Shown piece by piece: positions 20,761 to 31,169 of a stretch of 64,000 nt of DNA (within the stretch, counting starts at the first letter, position 1; every line of letters begins with the position of its first letter). The notes under the pieces are model-generated. The model ran no database searches. It had not been told where the DNA came from and saw only the letters and a program-made list of their open reading frames with translations. The stretch covers positions 620,001 to 684,000 of the forward strand of contig NW_026943327.1 of NCBI RefSeq assembly GCF_024139115.2. The letters are read 5' to 3'. Source of the stretch: Armigeres subalbatus (taxonomy: Eukaryota; Arthropoda; Insecta; Diptera; Culicidae). The position numbers were made by a program, and so were the translations under genes.

Positions 20761-21030
20761 TGCCCGAACTAAACAGGAACGCAGCAATTCTATTTAGTAA
20801 TAAAAATATTATATTGGTTTGCCACGATGAGCTCCGTTAAAACAAAAAACAAGTATTCAAAGTGAAAAATAATATCTATCAACTTTGCTGATTGCTTCCA
20901 AAATGAAAACAGAAACAAACTGTCAAATGCGAGAAGCTTTCGTTGCTCACGCATACAATCACAAACAAAAAGTATGCTGCCCACCGAGCTGCCACCGGGG
21001 AGACAAAATATCGTCGGCAAGAAATTTTTA
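20761..21030. other. Non-coding stretch
   Basis: No gene is evident. Overlapping open frames on both strands have no recognisable domain. It leads into the GC-rich repeat at 21031. Confidence 0.35.
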
Positions 21031-21164
21031 TGACAGCCCCGGCGCCGCCCCGGGCACGGCACGCCGGTTCGATGTGAACGATTGCATTGACATTGCATGC
21101 AACCAATTTGAAACATAACCCGACCGGGACCCGGCCCCGGCCCGGCACGGCGCAATGAGAATAG
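21031..21164 (-). repeat. GC-rich repeat, right copy (inverted)
   Basis: Runs such as CCCCGGCGCCGCCCCGGGC and CCGGGACCCGGCCCCGGC end in CGCAATGAGAATAG, the inverse of the start of the block at 14821. Two GC-rich sub-blocks about 100 bp apart mirror the two in the left copy. Confidence 0.55.
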
Positions 21165-21202
21165 CGCTTTATGCGTAATTCCTGAGGTACTTATGCCTCA
21201 CG

Positions 21203-21352
21203 AGGGGCCTTCCTTAGCCGTGGGCGGCTGCAAAGCAAGACCATGCTAAAGGTGGCTCGCTTCGATTCCCGTCTCCCTGGACATAAAAGTATCAACGTAT
21301 TAGCCTCGTGAAGCACGAATGCAAAAATGGTAATTTGGCTTAGAAACCTCGC
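21203..21352 (+). mobile_element. Feilai SINE, internally deleted
   Basis: GGGGCCTTCCTTAGCCGTG opens the tRNA-like head, followed by GCTGCAAAGCAAGACCATGC and the B-box-like GCTTCGATTCC. Then a jump leads to CCTGGACATAAAAGTATCA and GAATGCAAAAATGGTAATTT. Compared with the copies at 27.4 and 34.9 kb, the segment between the B box and CCTGG is missing, and the 3' tail is absent. Confidence 0.7.
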
Positions 21353-21407
21353 AATCGCGTTGCCTTATTCAATAATCATTCCAACTCGTCTCAACAACTA
21401 CTAATGC

Positions 21408-21749
21408 AACGTACACACCAGTCAAGCAGTTTGACGAACATTGACTCCACCCCCAAGAAAACGCTTCGGTTGCTGCTTTGTTGGAATGTGTGTGAAGTAG
21501 TTCGAACAACCATTTGACAGTTGGCAGCTCGGTTGGAAAAAATTAAAACGTTTTGATTTTAGTTTGAGTTGTAGTGAAGTTGCACAAACCCCCATATATT
21601 TTTTGATGGTTGGTGCTCAAGTTGGCGCTTCGGTCGTTGTTGGTCGAATAAATTGATTGTTCGTGCTGCTGTTGGTAAAACTTGATGGATGTTGGAATAA
21701 ACGAGAGGTGGAGTCAATGTTGGTCAAACTGCTTGACCGTGTGTACGTT
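21408..21749. mobile_element. MITE with about 44-bp terminal inverted repeats
   Basis: The left end starts AACGTACACACCAGTCAAGC and the right end, inverted, starts AACGTACACACGGTCAAGC. Both continue through CAGTTTGACNAACATTGACT to CCACC. The interior is non-coding and rich in GTTGGT. No clear target duplication is visible, so the superfamily is open. Confidence 0.75.
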
Positions 21750-21847
21750 CCATAAGTCAGTGAATTCTAAAGTAAGTTTCAAGATAATGTATTTTGCCTT
21801 CCAAACTTTGTTGCATACGATAGTTTCCTATATCACGCTTACAGGAC

Positions 21848-22082
21848 CCAGTGGTCTTCCAGGCGCGCTTTATGATTTTCCAAACCATGAACAATTTCCC
21901 AGCGGTCTTCCAGGCGCGTTTTGTGATTTTCCAAACCACAATCCATTTCCCAGCGATCTTCCAGACGCGCTTTATGATTTTCCAAACCAAACACAATTTC
22001 CAGCGGTCTTCCAGACACACATTGTGATTTTTCAATCAACAATCCATTTTACAGCGATCTTCTAGACGTGCTTTGTGACAAT
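21848..22082 (+). repeat. 51-bp tandem repeat
   Basis: CTTCCAGGCGCG-like units begin at 21856, 21907, 21958, 22008 and 22059, a period of 51 with one of 50. Because 51 is 17 codons, a frame stays open over the first units with a 17-residue repeat (LPGALYDFPN...FPSG). It breaks at the 50-bp unit. Most likely a minisatellite rather than a gene. Confidence 0.75.
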
Positions 22083-23269
22083 GCAAGCCTCCTTGCCTTG
22101 TATTTTTTTCAAACCATCGAATATTTTAGCACATTAGCACATTAACCACTTGAATTCAACTCACCTTTTGAAATCAGCATCAGGATTCAAAACAAAACCT
22201 GGCAGGAGCGCCAAAATGTGTGGTTCCAAATGGCCGGAGCGAAATGCAATGACAACAGCTCTCCGTGTGTGCGCGTGAACGTCACGGAGATTTGACAAGA
22301 AGAGGGTGAGTCATGGCTTGCTGCTCACCAATTGACACGCTGAGGTGTTAATTTATAACCACACGGTGATGGTTACTTACTCAAACATCACAGAGAGAAT
22401 TTCAGAAAATTTCCAGGAAAAAATCATAGAGTTTCCAAAGGAAATTCCGTGATGTTTCCTTAGAATGTTTCGGAAATTTTCCTAAAAAACTTCATAGAAT
22501 TTTCGACGAAATCGCCTCTGAGTATGGGACCTGACCCGGGATCTGAAACCCATTAGGCCCACGATGGGAGATGGTTCTTAATTTGAAGCGGAACAGTAAC
22601 ACACTTTCACTATGTTGGGAATTACAATAATACAACATTTTATTTCAGCTTGAAGCATGTCCTTTGCTTGTGGGCTGTGTCAAAAACACTGGCGGCTTGT
22701 TGAAGAGGTTGATATGAAGAACTAACGCATAAATAACCCACAGGAAATCAAATTATAACAGATAGATTTTATTTTATAAAATTTTGGCGAATGTTGTCAC
22801 ACTTGCCTGAAGAGAAGACCTGTCTGAATGATGATTTTTTTTATATCATCGACTGGAGAAAGGCTACTAAATGTGAAACATAATTAGATTGAATTTCACT
22901 TTATTATTTCCGCTGATGATAAAAAATATGCTTAAATCTTTGCTGATTCGGATGTGAGGCTGTAACATACTTTGAATACACTTCCTGTGTTCAGTTTTGT
23001 TTTTGCTATTCCATTTATTCAAGGAAACATAAGCGAAACATTAAGTTATCCCTAATGACTAGTCTATCTACATCTATTTATATATCTACTTGATGCATAA
23101 ACAAACAGCCAAGTTCAGTTCATTGAAGCATAATTTGGTAAAAACTATTAATCTTCCGGGACTCGGCTAATGGTAAATGGCTACAGCGCGACTAGCATTC
23201 GCATGCTTATCTACTAAATATGGATATACTATCTGTATACGGCCCCTTATGTTATTAATGTAAGGACTA
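22083..23269. other. Non-coding stretch with small repeat fragments
   Basis: A degenerate GGAATTCC-type fragment lies at about 22390-22510. A TTAA followed by TCTTCCGGGACTCG at 23148-23165 is an end of the CCTTCCGGGA MITE family without a partner. Otherwise AT-rich and unassigned. Confidence 0.4.
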
Positions 23270-24197
23270 GGGTGTCCCAAAATTGGACCAAGTCTGGGAT
23301 TTTGGGGGCTCAACCTTGCCAATGATAAATTGATTGCATCGATAAATCGATATCAAAATGATCTAGTTGGATTTGCTTCACATGATCGTTCTTGCAAAAA
23401 ATCAAGATGGTCACAAAACAACTTATTTCCATGTTATCGAGAAACATTGCACAGCTCGACAAACCATGACACGAAAACTGAATCTACCTATGGGTAGTTT
23501 TGAAACCATATTCATCAATTTATTTGAGCACTCACCCAGACTAACTGAACAATTTGTAGTCAGTCATGTTACTGCTGGTCCATCGTTGGGTTTCCATTAT
23601 AACACTCAAATAAGTATTAAAATCAATTTTATGCAACTCATATGAATACTATATTGGTTATTAAAGCGCTCATTTGGTTTTTCAATTTCAAAAAGTCTTT
23701 TTCCAAGCTGCAGTAAATCGTGAATAACTTTTAAACGGATAGAGATAAAAGGTTGCTATTTTTAGCAAAATATTCGTTATAAAATTCCCCATCTTTCTAT
23801 GTATATCTAGTTTCGAAAGCATTATGATGGATACCCGTTTTGGATGCATTAATAAAAAAATATTAGGAAAAATTCATCATTTTTGGGCATTTAAAGCATC
23901 AGTGAAAAATATATAGACCTAAAACATGCGGTATCAAAGTTTTACCATAAAGTATAGACCCTAAGTTAAATGTAAAAAATATAAAATGGATGGGTTTCAT
24001 CGAATTTCTTTCCGATATACCGGTATTTTCGATGTTACCTATAAAAAATGCACTTTTTTCATAAAACGCGTCGGGGCCACCCCTAAACGTCATTTCCCAG
24101 AGTTGTCGTAGAACAATTTTTCTTTTGTTTTACCCTACGCTTTCATTTGAAGGTTGAGCCCCCAAAATCCCAGACTTTGTCCAATTTTGGGACACCC
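23270..24197. mobile_element. TA-flanked MITE with about 50-bp inverted ends
   Basis: TA at 23268-23269 and 24198-24199 flanks ends starting GGGTGTCCCAAAATTGGAC on both sides. They match on through GTCTGGGATTTTGGGGGC to CTCAACCTT. The interior carries a 92-codon open frame (23367-23645) without recognised domain. That block resembles 62855-63120, so it belongs to the element body and is not a gene. Confidence 0.85.
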
Positions 24198-24872
24198 TAG
24201 TAAGGACCCTAATAAGCTTCGATCTCAATTATTTCGTATACTATTTAGAAGCGGATTCTGATCAATATTTACTGGAACCCTTCACACAAAACACTTATTG
24301 TCTTACAGTTACTACTCTAGGGCTACCCTACCTTGAACTCCTAGGTTCTCATTTTGCTGCATATAATTATGAAATGTACTTATACCAAGCCACGAGCTGT
24401 TTAGCATAAACGCTAACCGAAGAAAGTGTTGCGAAAGCCACCTTGTTGTGCAGGCATAAATAATTACATTTCCCGTTGCTACAATATTTCATTTCCGTAT
24501 TCTGCTAAAATGAGAACCAGCGATGGCTTATTATTTTCCTCCTTGCCGGCAATGTTGTTTGTTCCGAACAAGATGTAACACTATATTGTAGGTCTGTGCC
24601 AACATAAACGTGAGCAGATGTTATACACAAGTACATATGCGTATTCTCTTGGATGGAATGTCTTTATTTAAAGGGGTGTCCCTTTGGTGCTTTTGTTCGT
24701 TGCACTGTTTCTACAAAGGGAATGGATGAGCTCTCTGCAGAAAATGTTCTAATTGCTGCGACGTAAAGTATGCTCTAGAATCTGGAATACATTCTTCTTG
24801 CTTTATTACGTAGACGGCAGCAGAATTCTAGTCGGATACCATTCGCTTAATTATTAAAGCTATATCCGGATC
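24198..24872. other. Non-coding stretch with a possible small MITE
   Basis: GGTTCTCATTTT at 24344 pairs with AAAATGAGAACC at 24507-24518, bounding 175 bp. The inverted repeat is short and the flanks show no clear duplication. The rest is unassigned. Confidence 0.35.
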
Positions 24873-25135
24873 ATATTTTTCAATGGCTCTACATTCCAAC
24901 TGAAACATGGCCTGCTTTTCAACTTCTATAAGCATTTCCTCAGTTATTAATTGAAAGCTTTTCTATGCTCGTCATTACATGAGTATGCATCTTGTGTGGC
25001 AAGTACAATACACTATGCCGAAACCTCCTAGACCGGACCGAGAATCGAAACCCGAAAACATGCTAGACCGAACCGAGAACCGAACTCGCCATCTCCGGAT
25101 TGGCTATCCTACGCCTTTGCTAGCAAGGCTACTGC
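24873..25135 (-). mobile_element. tRNA-derived SINE, Feilai-like second family
   Basis: On the minus strand the order is GGCGAGTTCGGTTCTCGG (B-box-like), a second copy GGGTTTCGATTCTCGGTCC, then GGCATAGTGTATTGTACTTG, TTAATAACTGAGGAAATGC and GGAATGTAGAGCCATTGAAA. Fragments of the same tail lie at 7273-7369 and 8480-8585. The doubled B-box-like block could be an internal duplication. Confidence 0.55.
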
Positions 25136-25322
25136 AGACCCCAATCCGGATGTTCCTGCCTGACGCTGACATAAGGCATACAGAATGCAATTTTCCAATA
25201 ACGTTTTGTTGGGTTTGATATATGTACATTTCTTGATCACTGACTTCACGCGCGGTCAGCTAAGGAAAATGATTTGAAAGATAGATTTTTTGTTGTTTGT
25301 TTTTATTACCGGCATTGAAAGA

Positions 25323-25711
25323 TAGGGTTACTGCTCCTGGACTTCATCTCAAAGCTCCTATGTCGATCCCAGTAAAAACAAAACAACTTAAAGAAATGTC
25401 CTTGTTTCTCATTTTTGTGATTTTCTTTTGCAGTAGGGGGCCATCCACAAAGTACGTCACGCTTCGAGGGGGAGGGGGGGTTTCGAGTAGCGTGACGACC
25501 CATACAAAAATCTTAGAGGTTTAATACAAAAAGTGTGACAAAGGGGGAAGGGGGGGTTGAAAATCGCCAATTTTGGCGTGACGTACTTTATGGATGTTCC
25601 CTAGTGAACAAGCATGTTTAGCGAAAAGAAGCTGTGAGATTTGTATTGTATTTCTTTCTTTCAAGATGAGCTTAACATATGAGTAAGATAGGAAACGGAA
25701 CAATTCCCCTA
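25323..25711 (+). mobile_element. MITE family C, copy 1, with a nested MITE
   Basis: Ends near TAGGGTTACTGCTCCTGG and CGGAACAATTCCCCTA. Internal blocks TCCTATGTCGATCC, TCTCATTTTTGTGATTTTC and TTGTATTGTATTTCTTT match copies at 26699-26905 and 40268-40482. The nested MITE 25436-25601 splits it. Non-coding. Confidence 0.65.
25436..25601. mobile_element. MITE with GTACGTCACGC ends and G-rich interior
   Basis: The left end reads CCATCCACAAAGTACGTCAC and the right end, inverted, ACATCCATAAAGTACGTCAC. TA at 25434-25435 and 25602-25603 fits a target duplication. The interior has G-rich runs (GAGGGGGAGGGGGGG). A relative is at 60233-60397. Confidence 0.75.
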
Positions 25712-26696
25712 TTTATAAAGAAAACCTTGTATAGGGTAACGGTACCAATAGTGAAGGTATTAGTACATTAAAAAAAAGTAATTGTTACCGATATAAAACG
25801 TGAGTGGAACTACTTACTTCAAATTCTTATCTTTCTGTAATATTATGTTTCCAAATCGATTTCGAGTATTTATGTTCCCCAAGCTAACATTAAAGCAAAG
25901 AAAAATAACGAAGAAAATATTGGTTTTGAATTCGTGAAGCCTAACGGCAGTTGACTCTACCAAATAAACCAATAAACAAAAGTATAAAAGTAGACAAAAA
26001 GAAACAAATGAACTCTGTCGACGATGATCGTTGCTTCAGGCGTTACTGTGTGCAAATAGATCGAACACTGTCGTTCATAAAAATGGATTCGAGCGTTTTC
26101 CGAGTCCTGAGCATCACTTCCTGGCGCTATTCACCAGAGTAAATCAAGCAAACATGTTTTATCGCCGCTCACATTAGATTTAGGTATCCCCCGTCCATCC
26201 AGCACTAAATCGAAACGACATGATTATCTAAACGAATCTATTTTTGCGCTCTAGGGAAGAATATGGATGAACTCTATGGGATGCTCAGGAGAAAAGAAAG
26301 TTTATAATCGAAGTGTCAAACATCAATTTCATAGTAGCTAAAAAAGAAGCGAAAAAACATCCATCTCGACTGAATAACGCTATTTTACGTTCCAGCACGC
26401 CACCGACCACCATTCACGTCAAATGCTGTCAAGCCCTCTTGTATGCGCTAGGGATATGGTTCCAGGCAGTAACAATCGTGCAGAAAGTCGAACGGCATTA
26501 TTGATGGCCCGGAGGGTGTGTTCCTCCTTCTATGTACATGTGTGATTTATGACTGCGAATTCTATTGGAGCCATTGGAGCAGCTCTGGAAAGTGAAACTA
26601 GACATACGACTGTACAAATGAAGGTCATTACATTATAAGTTTGAACTATTCATGCATTTCTTAAAGTAAGACGAAATCCAATTTTGAAATAGATAT
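25712..26696. other. Non-coding stretch
   Basis: No gene, clear repeat or element end was recognised. Confidence 0.4.
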
Positions 26697-26698
26697 AG

Positions 26699-26905
26699 GG
26701 ACTGCTCTGTTTTCCATCTCACTGACCATATATTCATCGCGGAACAAAGAAATACAGCACCAATTTCGTCGTTTCTTTTTGTCAACATGCGTGCTTACTG
26801 CTGAAAAAACACAAAAATAAGAAATAAATCAAATTCCTTTTTATTGCTTCGTTTTTCATGGGATGAATATCGGAGCTATGGGATGAAAGCCAGGGGCAGT
26901 AGCCC
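26699..26905 (-). mobile_element. MITE family C, copy 2
   Basis: Inverted relative to the copies at 25323 and 40268. TA at 26697-26698 and 26906-26907 flanks it. CACAAAAATAAGAAATAAAT and AAATACAGCACCAATTTCGT match the complement of 40345-40430. Confidence 0.65.
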
Positions 26906-26907
26906 TA

Positions 26908-27366
26908 CAACAAACCGATAAGAATTATGAGATTAATTCATTTAGCGCTGTAGGGTCCAATTCCTAGAGTTCATGGCGGAAATTGAATGACGGATCGGAA
27001 AAAATGACCGCTAAGTGCCTTTTGGTCCGAAAGTTGCTCTTAACTTCTTCGTGACTTAATATTCGCTTTGAAACTTGGCCAACTTGGTGTTCTTATGGGA
27101 TTTTCGACAATAATTTATTGAAAGAGTTTCATGTCATAGTTTATAAACTATAAGTGATGCAAACAGAATGCGCACAGGGATTTGTTTTTATAAGTTTTTT
27201 CAAAAACTATTAAATTTCATTTCGTATCAATTGAACTGTTTACGTTCAGATTGATATTTTCAATTTTAGATATACTTTCCAGTGTTTCGAGGAAACCAAA
27301 AGTGAGCAAGGGGTTGGTCGAAAGGTCATTAACGCATTCCTTAAGCAAACATGCATGCTTTCCATT
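26908..27366. other. Non-coding stretch
   Basis: No recognisable feature. Confidence 0.4.
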
Positions 27367-27379
27367 GGTTGTAACAAAT

Positions 27380-27658
27380 CTTCTTCTTCTTATTGGCATT
27401 ACATCCCCACACTGGGGCAGAGCCGCCTCGCAGCTTAGTGTTCATTAAGCACTTCCACAGTTATTAACTGCGAGGTTTCTAAGCCAAGTTACCATTTTTG
27501 CATTCGTATATCATGAGGCTAACACGATGATACTTTTATGCCCAGGGAAGTCGAGACAATTTCCAATCCGAAAACTGCCTAGACCGGCACCGGGAATCGA
27601 ACCCAGCCACCCTCAGCATGGTCTTGCTTTGTAGCCGCGCGTCTTACCGCGGGAGGGA
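27380..27658 (-). mobile_element. Feilai SINE, nearly full length
   Basis: On the minus strand the tRNA-like head contains GCGGCTACAAAGCAAGACC and the B-box-like TGGGTTCGATTCCCGG. The body contains GACTTCCCTGGGCATAAAAG and AATGCAAAAATGGTAACTTG, and the tail ends GCCAATAAGAAGAAGAAG. A 13-bp target duplication, GGTTGTAACAAAT, lies at 27367-27379 and 27659-27671. The first bases of the head are missing or altered (CCTCCCTCCCGCGG). Confidence 0.9.
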
Positions 27659-27671
27659 GGTTGTAACAAAT

Positions 27672-28139
27672 AAATATAACAATTTTGTAACATAAAATGA
27701 ATCGAAATATTAAAATCTGCATCTGTGATAAGGTAATGGGATTTGAGGCGGTTTATTGATTACGTATCAATACTTGTGAATTTTTAAAAATATATTCAGA
27801 TGATATACTTTTGAAACTGAAAATGCATAAATTTTGGGTACTCAAATATTAAAAATCGTGAATGTTTAAAAATTTTAATGATTTTGAATTTGACACACAC
27901 CGTATGATATTCCGAACAAACTGCTTGTTCAGACATGTCATTAACAAAAAAAAAGATTTTGAAATGATTCTTTGATCTTTAAACAGTGAGCATACATGTT
28001 TGTGAAAAAATACAATGAACATTGTGCTGTATTTGTTTGTTTTGCGATGAGATGAAAATATGTTTAGTGAAACGGAAATCGGTCTATTTGGTCCCTTTTT
28101 TCGTCAGCATTGGTCACTAAAGTCACTATTTTGAACGAG
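27672..28139. other. Non-coding stretch with a family C fragment
   Basis: About 27985-28085 matches the right half of MITE family C (GTGCTGTATTTGTTTG, GCGATGAGATGAAAATATG). No ends are preserved. Confidence 0.45.
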
Positions 28140-28823
28140 ATTGGTCGCTACCAGCCCTGCAATCTCGTTATTTTGGGACTTTTTCTTGACATGTTATTTT
28201 GATTCTAGAGTCAAAACTGAATTTCTTTTACTACTGTCCGGGTTTTTGAAGAAATTCCAGGAGAAATATAGGAATTTCTATGTAAATTCCAATAGCTGTT
28301 TGGAAAATCCATTTAAAATTCCTTCGTAAATTACTTTCAGAATTCCTTCGAATATTCCTTCAGAAACTCATTGTAAAATTCTGTTTGAAAATCTTTTCAG
28401 GTTCTTTTTCGGTTATTCCTTCAACAATTGAGTCGGAAATTTCTTCGAAAATCTCATCAGAAAAGCAACCAAGAACTAATTTGGACATTTATCCAGGGAT
28501 TCCTTCAGAAACCCCTCCGGAAAGGCATTTGTAATATTTTCAGAAATTCTTTTGGAATTTTCTCCAGGAAGTATTCAGAAAATTACTTCAGTAAACCATA
28601 CAAAATTACTGCAGGAATAGTTCCGGAAAGAATTCGAATTTGGAGAAATTTCTAAAGGTATTTGAGAGTTAAACTTATTTTCAAATAAAAAAAAACTCTT
28701 GAAACGTTTTAAAGAAAAGAAGGAATTTACAAACAAAATTTCCAAAGAATTCCCAATAGAAATTCTGAAGAGATTCCCGAAATAATTCTTAAAGTAATTT
28801 AAAAGAAAATTTTCGAAGGTCTA

Positions 28824-29137
28824 CAGTATGGCCCATAAAAAAATGAAAATATTTATCAACTTATGTATTTGTACATTAAATAGTTATTTCTACTATTCAT
28901 ATATATGTGTGTAAGCAAACTTATCATGAAAAAAACATTTGTATCTATGTTTATCGGAGACGAGCCAGCCTCGGGCTGAAAGTCTCTTTAATAAAGACAC
29001 AAAAAAAAAAAAAAAAACATTTGTATCTAGTGAATGTATTAATGAAAAACAAATGTTACTATGTAACATAGTCTCTCAACTATGTAACTACATAACTATA
29101 ATTTTGATATTTTCGCATTTTTTTATGGACCATACTG
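28824..29137. mobile_element. Tc1/mariner-type MITE inside repeat D
   Basis: Ends CAGTATGGCCCATAAAAAAA and, inverted, CAGTATGGTCCATAAAAAAA are flanked by TA at 28822-28823 and 29138-29139. CAG ends and TA duplications are standard for this superfamily. A short SINE (28948-29016) sits inside it. Non-coding. Confidence 0.85.
28948..29016 (+). mobile_element. Very short SINE-like retroposon with poly-A, copy 2
   Basis: The body is GAGACGAGCCAGCCTCGGGC followed by TGAAAGTCTCTTTAATAAAG and an A-run of about 17. ACATTTGTATCTA at 28935-28947 and 29017-29029 is a 13-bp target duplication. At about 50 bp without the tail it is unusually small and may be the 3' stub of a longer retroposon. Confidence 0.75.
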
Positions 29138-29785
29138 TACAGGAATTTCTGGAAGAGTTGCTAAAGGAATATCCGAAGGGATTTCCATAAGAAATTTGAA
29201 AAGAAGTCCTGAAGAAATTTTTTCAAATAAATTCCAGAGGGAAATTTCGAAAGAATACCAAAAATAACTTCCTAGAGTTTCCGAAATGTTTTGATGAATT
29301 ACTGGAAGATTTTCTATTAGAAATTTCTGAAGGATTTCTCCCAAATGGATTTTCGAATGTATTCCTAAAACAGTGTCCGTAGGTATTCTCATAGAACTTC
29401 TTGAAGAATTTTCCATGGGTATGTAATTCTTAAGGGAATTTTCAAAGGAATCCCTAAAAATAGTTTGAATGAATTACTGAAGAAATTCCCAAAAGACTCC
29501 GTAAAGGAATTTCCGAAGAAATCCCTCAAGTAGAAGGAAATTCCTGATGGAACTTTTGAAGAAATTTCGGAAAGAAGTTCCGGAGAAATACCCTAATAAA
29601 TTTTCAAGGGAATTCTTGGTGGAAGTTCTGAAGGAATTCATTAGGGAAATTTTAAATTAATTCTTAGAATTCCTTTCTCGAATTTTCTGAGGAATATCTT
29701 GAGGAATTTCTGGATTTATATCCGAAGTACTTTCCAATGAACTCATGTGCTGTGATGCGAAAATGTCCTAGTGAAGGATGTATTA

Positions 29786-30779
29786 CGCATTGCAAGAAAA
29801 AATTGGAATACAGGAAAACTGAATGCGCTACCAATGAATATTTTCCTGGGAAGTGATCAAAGGCAGCCTATGCTAAATTTGCAATGTTTTGTTTATGTTT
29901 ATTTTTATGACACCTACCTATCACCTACCTAAATCGTTCTGAAAAAATGAGGATATATTAGGAATTTAGGCCCGAGCTTTGAACAATGAAGGAGGATGGA
30001 AATAAACAATGAGTAATCAAATAATAGAAAAGCAAACTTCAAGGAAGAGGACACAAGTTTAAAATAATATTTGTTTCATCCTTAATCATTTGGCGAGGAA
30101 TGAACAATTGTGTAACATAAAAAAGTTCGGTTTTGGAGTGATCCTAAAGCCTTTTGGTCAAGCTCTCGATACAACTTTGTTTTTGAGTAAAGCCATTCAA
30201 TGCACGGAATAAAAGATGCTTTCACGGGGATCCTATGTCCAAGAGCTTGTCGTCCTTGCACTGGCCACTGCGAATTGGGGGCTTGGCTTACATAAAAAGC
30301 TACATGTATTCGCATGTTGTATAAATAATTAAATGATTTAGGGGAGGGACGTTCAATATGCGCCCCCTAAGCAAATCTTCGAATTTAACGATGATAATGG
30401 TCGAAATTATGTACTTCCAATGTGTTAACCACTAATTTAACTTATCATCTATGATACGGAATAAAAATTTGGACGAAAAACCAATTATATTCCGATAAAA
30501 CGATTTTATTTTGAAGCGCTGCATTTTCGTGCAATTTCAAACCATGCGGGTTGAAACGCGCCACCCCGAGGCTAAAACGCGCCAGCCTAAAAATGTAAAC
30601 AAACAGCAGTGAACTGACAGAATAATCAAGTATCAATTTATGAAAAGTCCTATTCTCGTTTCCACTGCAATGAAATGTTAATTAATTTTTTTTGCTAAAT
30701 TTTCGTGTAACTAGTTGATGTGTGCATACAAGATATGTTTATTATTTAATTTATTTGGTGGGCGCATGTGACCTTGTGC
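29786..30779. other. Unassigned stretch
   Basis: No gene recognised. A 77-codon minus-strand frame at 30082-30315 has no known domain. TTAGGGGAGGGACGTTCAA at 30338 resembles the inverted sequence ending at 39480 (TTAGGGGAACTAGGTTTAA), and CGCGCCA motifs follow both, hinting at a shared MITE family. Confidence 0.35.
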
Positions 30780-31165
30780 ATTACGGAGCCAAATCACGAT
30801 TTTCTGTGCATGGTACATGTATCACACTTTCAAGAAGTGAGATCTTACGGTCTAGATGAGTAACCAACGATCTACCGGACTGCTTCGAATGTGATATATG
30901 CCCTTTGTGATACGTAGAATAGAACGTGTTCACATCATAGGTTCTTGATAGTCCAAGAAATCTCTGGATTAAGGCTATAAAGTCTATAGAAGCAACAAAA
31001 AATCGATCGGACGGTTTTAAACATGGTACATGCCCTTTATGACACATAGAATAGAATGCGTACCCAGCATAGGTTCTTGGTCATCCAAGAAATCCCTGGA
31101 ATAGGCCTTCCGGTCTACACGCGGAACCAAAGATTACTTGGATGCGAAGTGGTATTACCTGTTGT
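30780..31165 (-). repeat. 131-bp satellite, left block (inverted)
   Basis: On the minus strand about three diverged monomers read GCGTGTAGACCGGAAGGCCT, GGGATTTCTTGGATGACC and ATTCTATTCTATGTGTCATA. They match the array at 34230-38480, which lies in the opposite orientation. They are most like its diverged right-end monomers. Confidence 0.7.
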
Positions 31166-31169
31166 CATG

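Larger units (their letters stand above)
28140..29785 (+). repeat. Dispersed repeat D, copy 1 (GGAATTCC-rich), interrupted
   Basis: It matches, in inverted orientation, 42660 down to 40137. Shared landmarks include CTTTTACTACTGTCCG, AATCTTTTCAGGTTCTTTTT, AGAGGGAAATTTCGAAAG, AACAGTGTCCGTAGG and GTGCTGTGATGCG. Homology ends near 29785, after GGATGTA. The repeat is full of short GGAATTCC-like units but is a dispersed element. It is cut by the MITE at 28824-29137. Confidence 0.75.
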
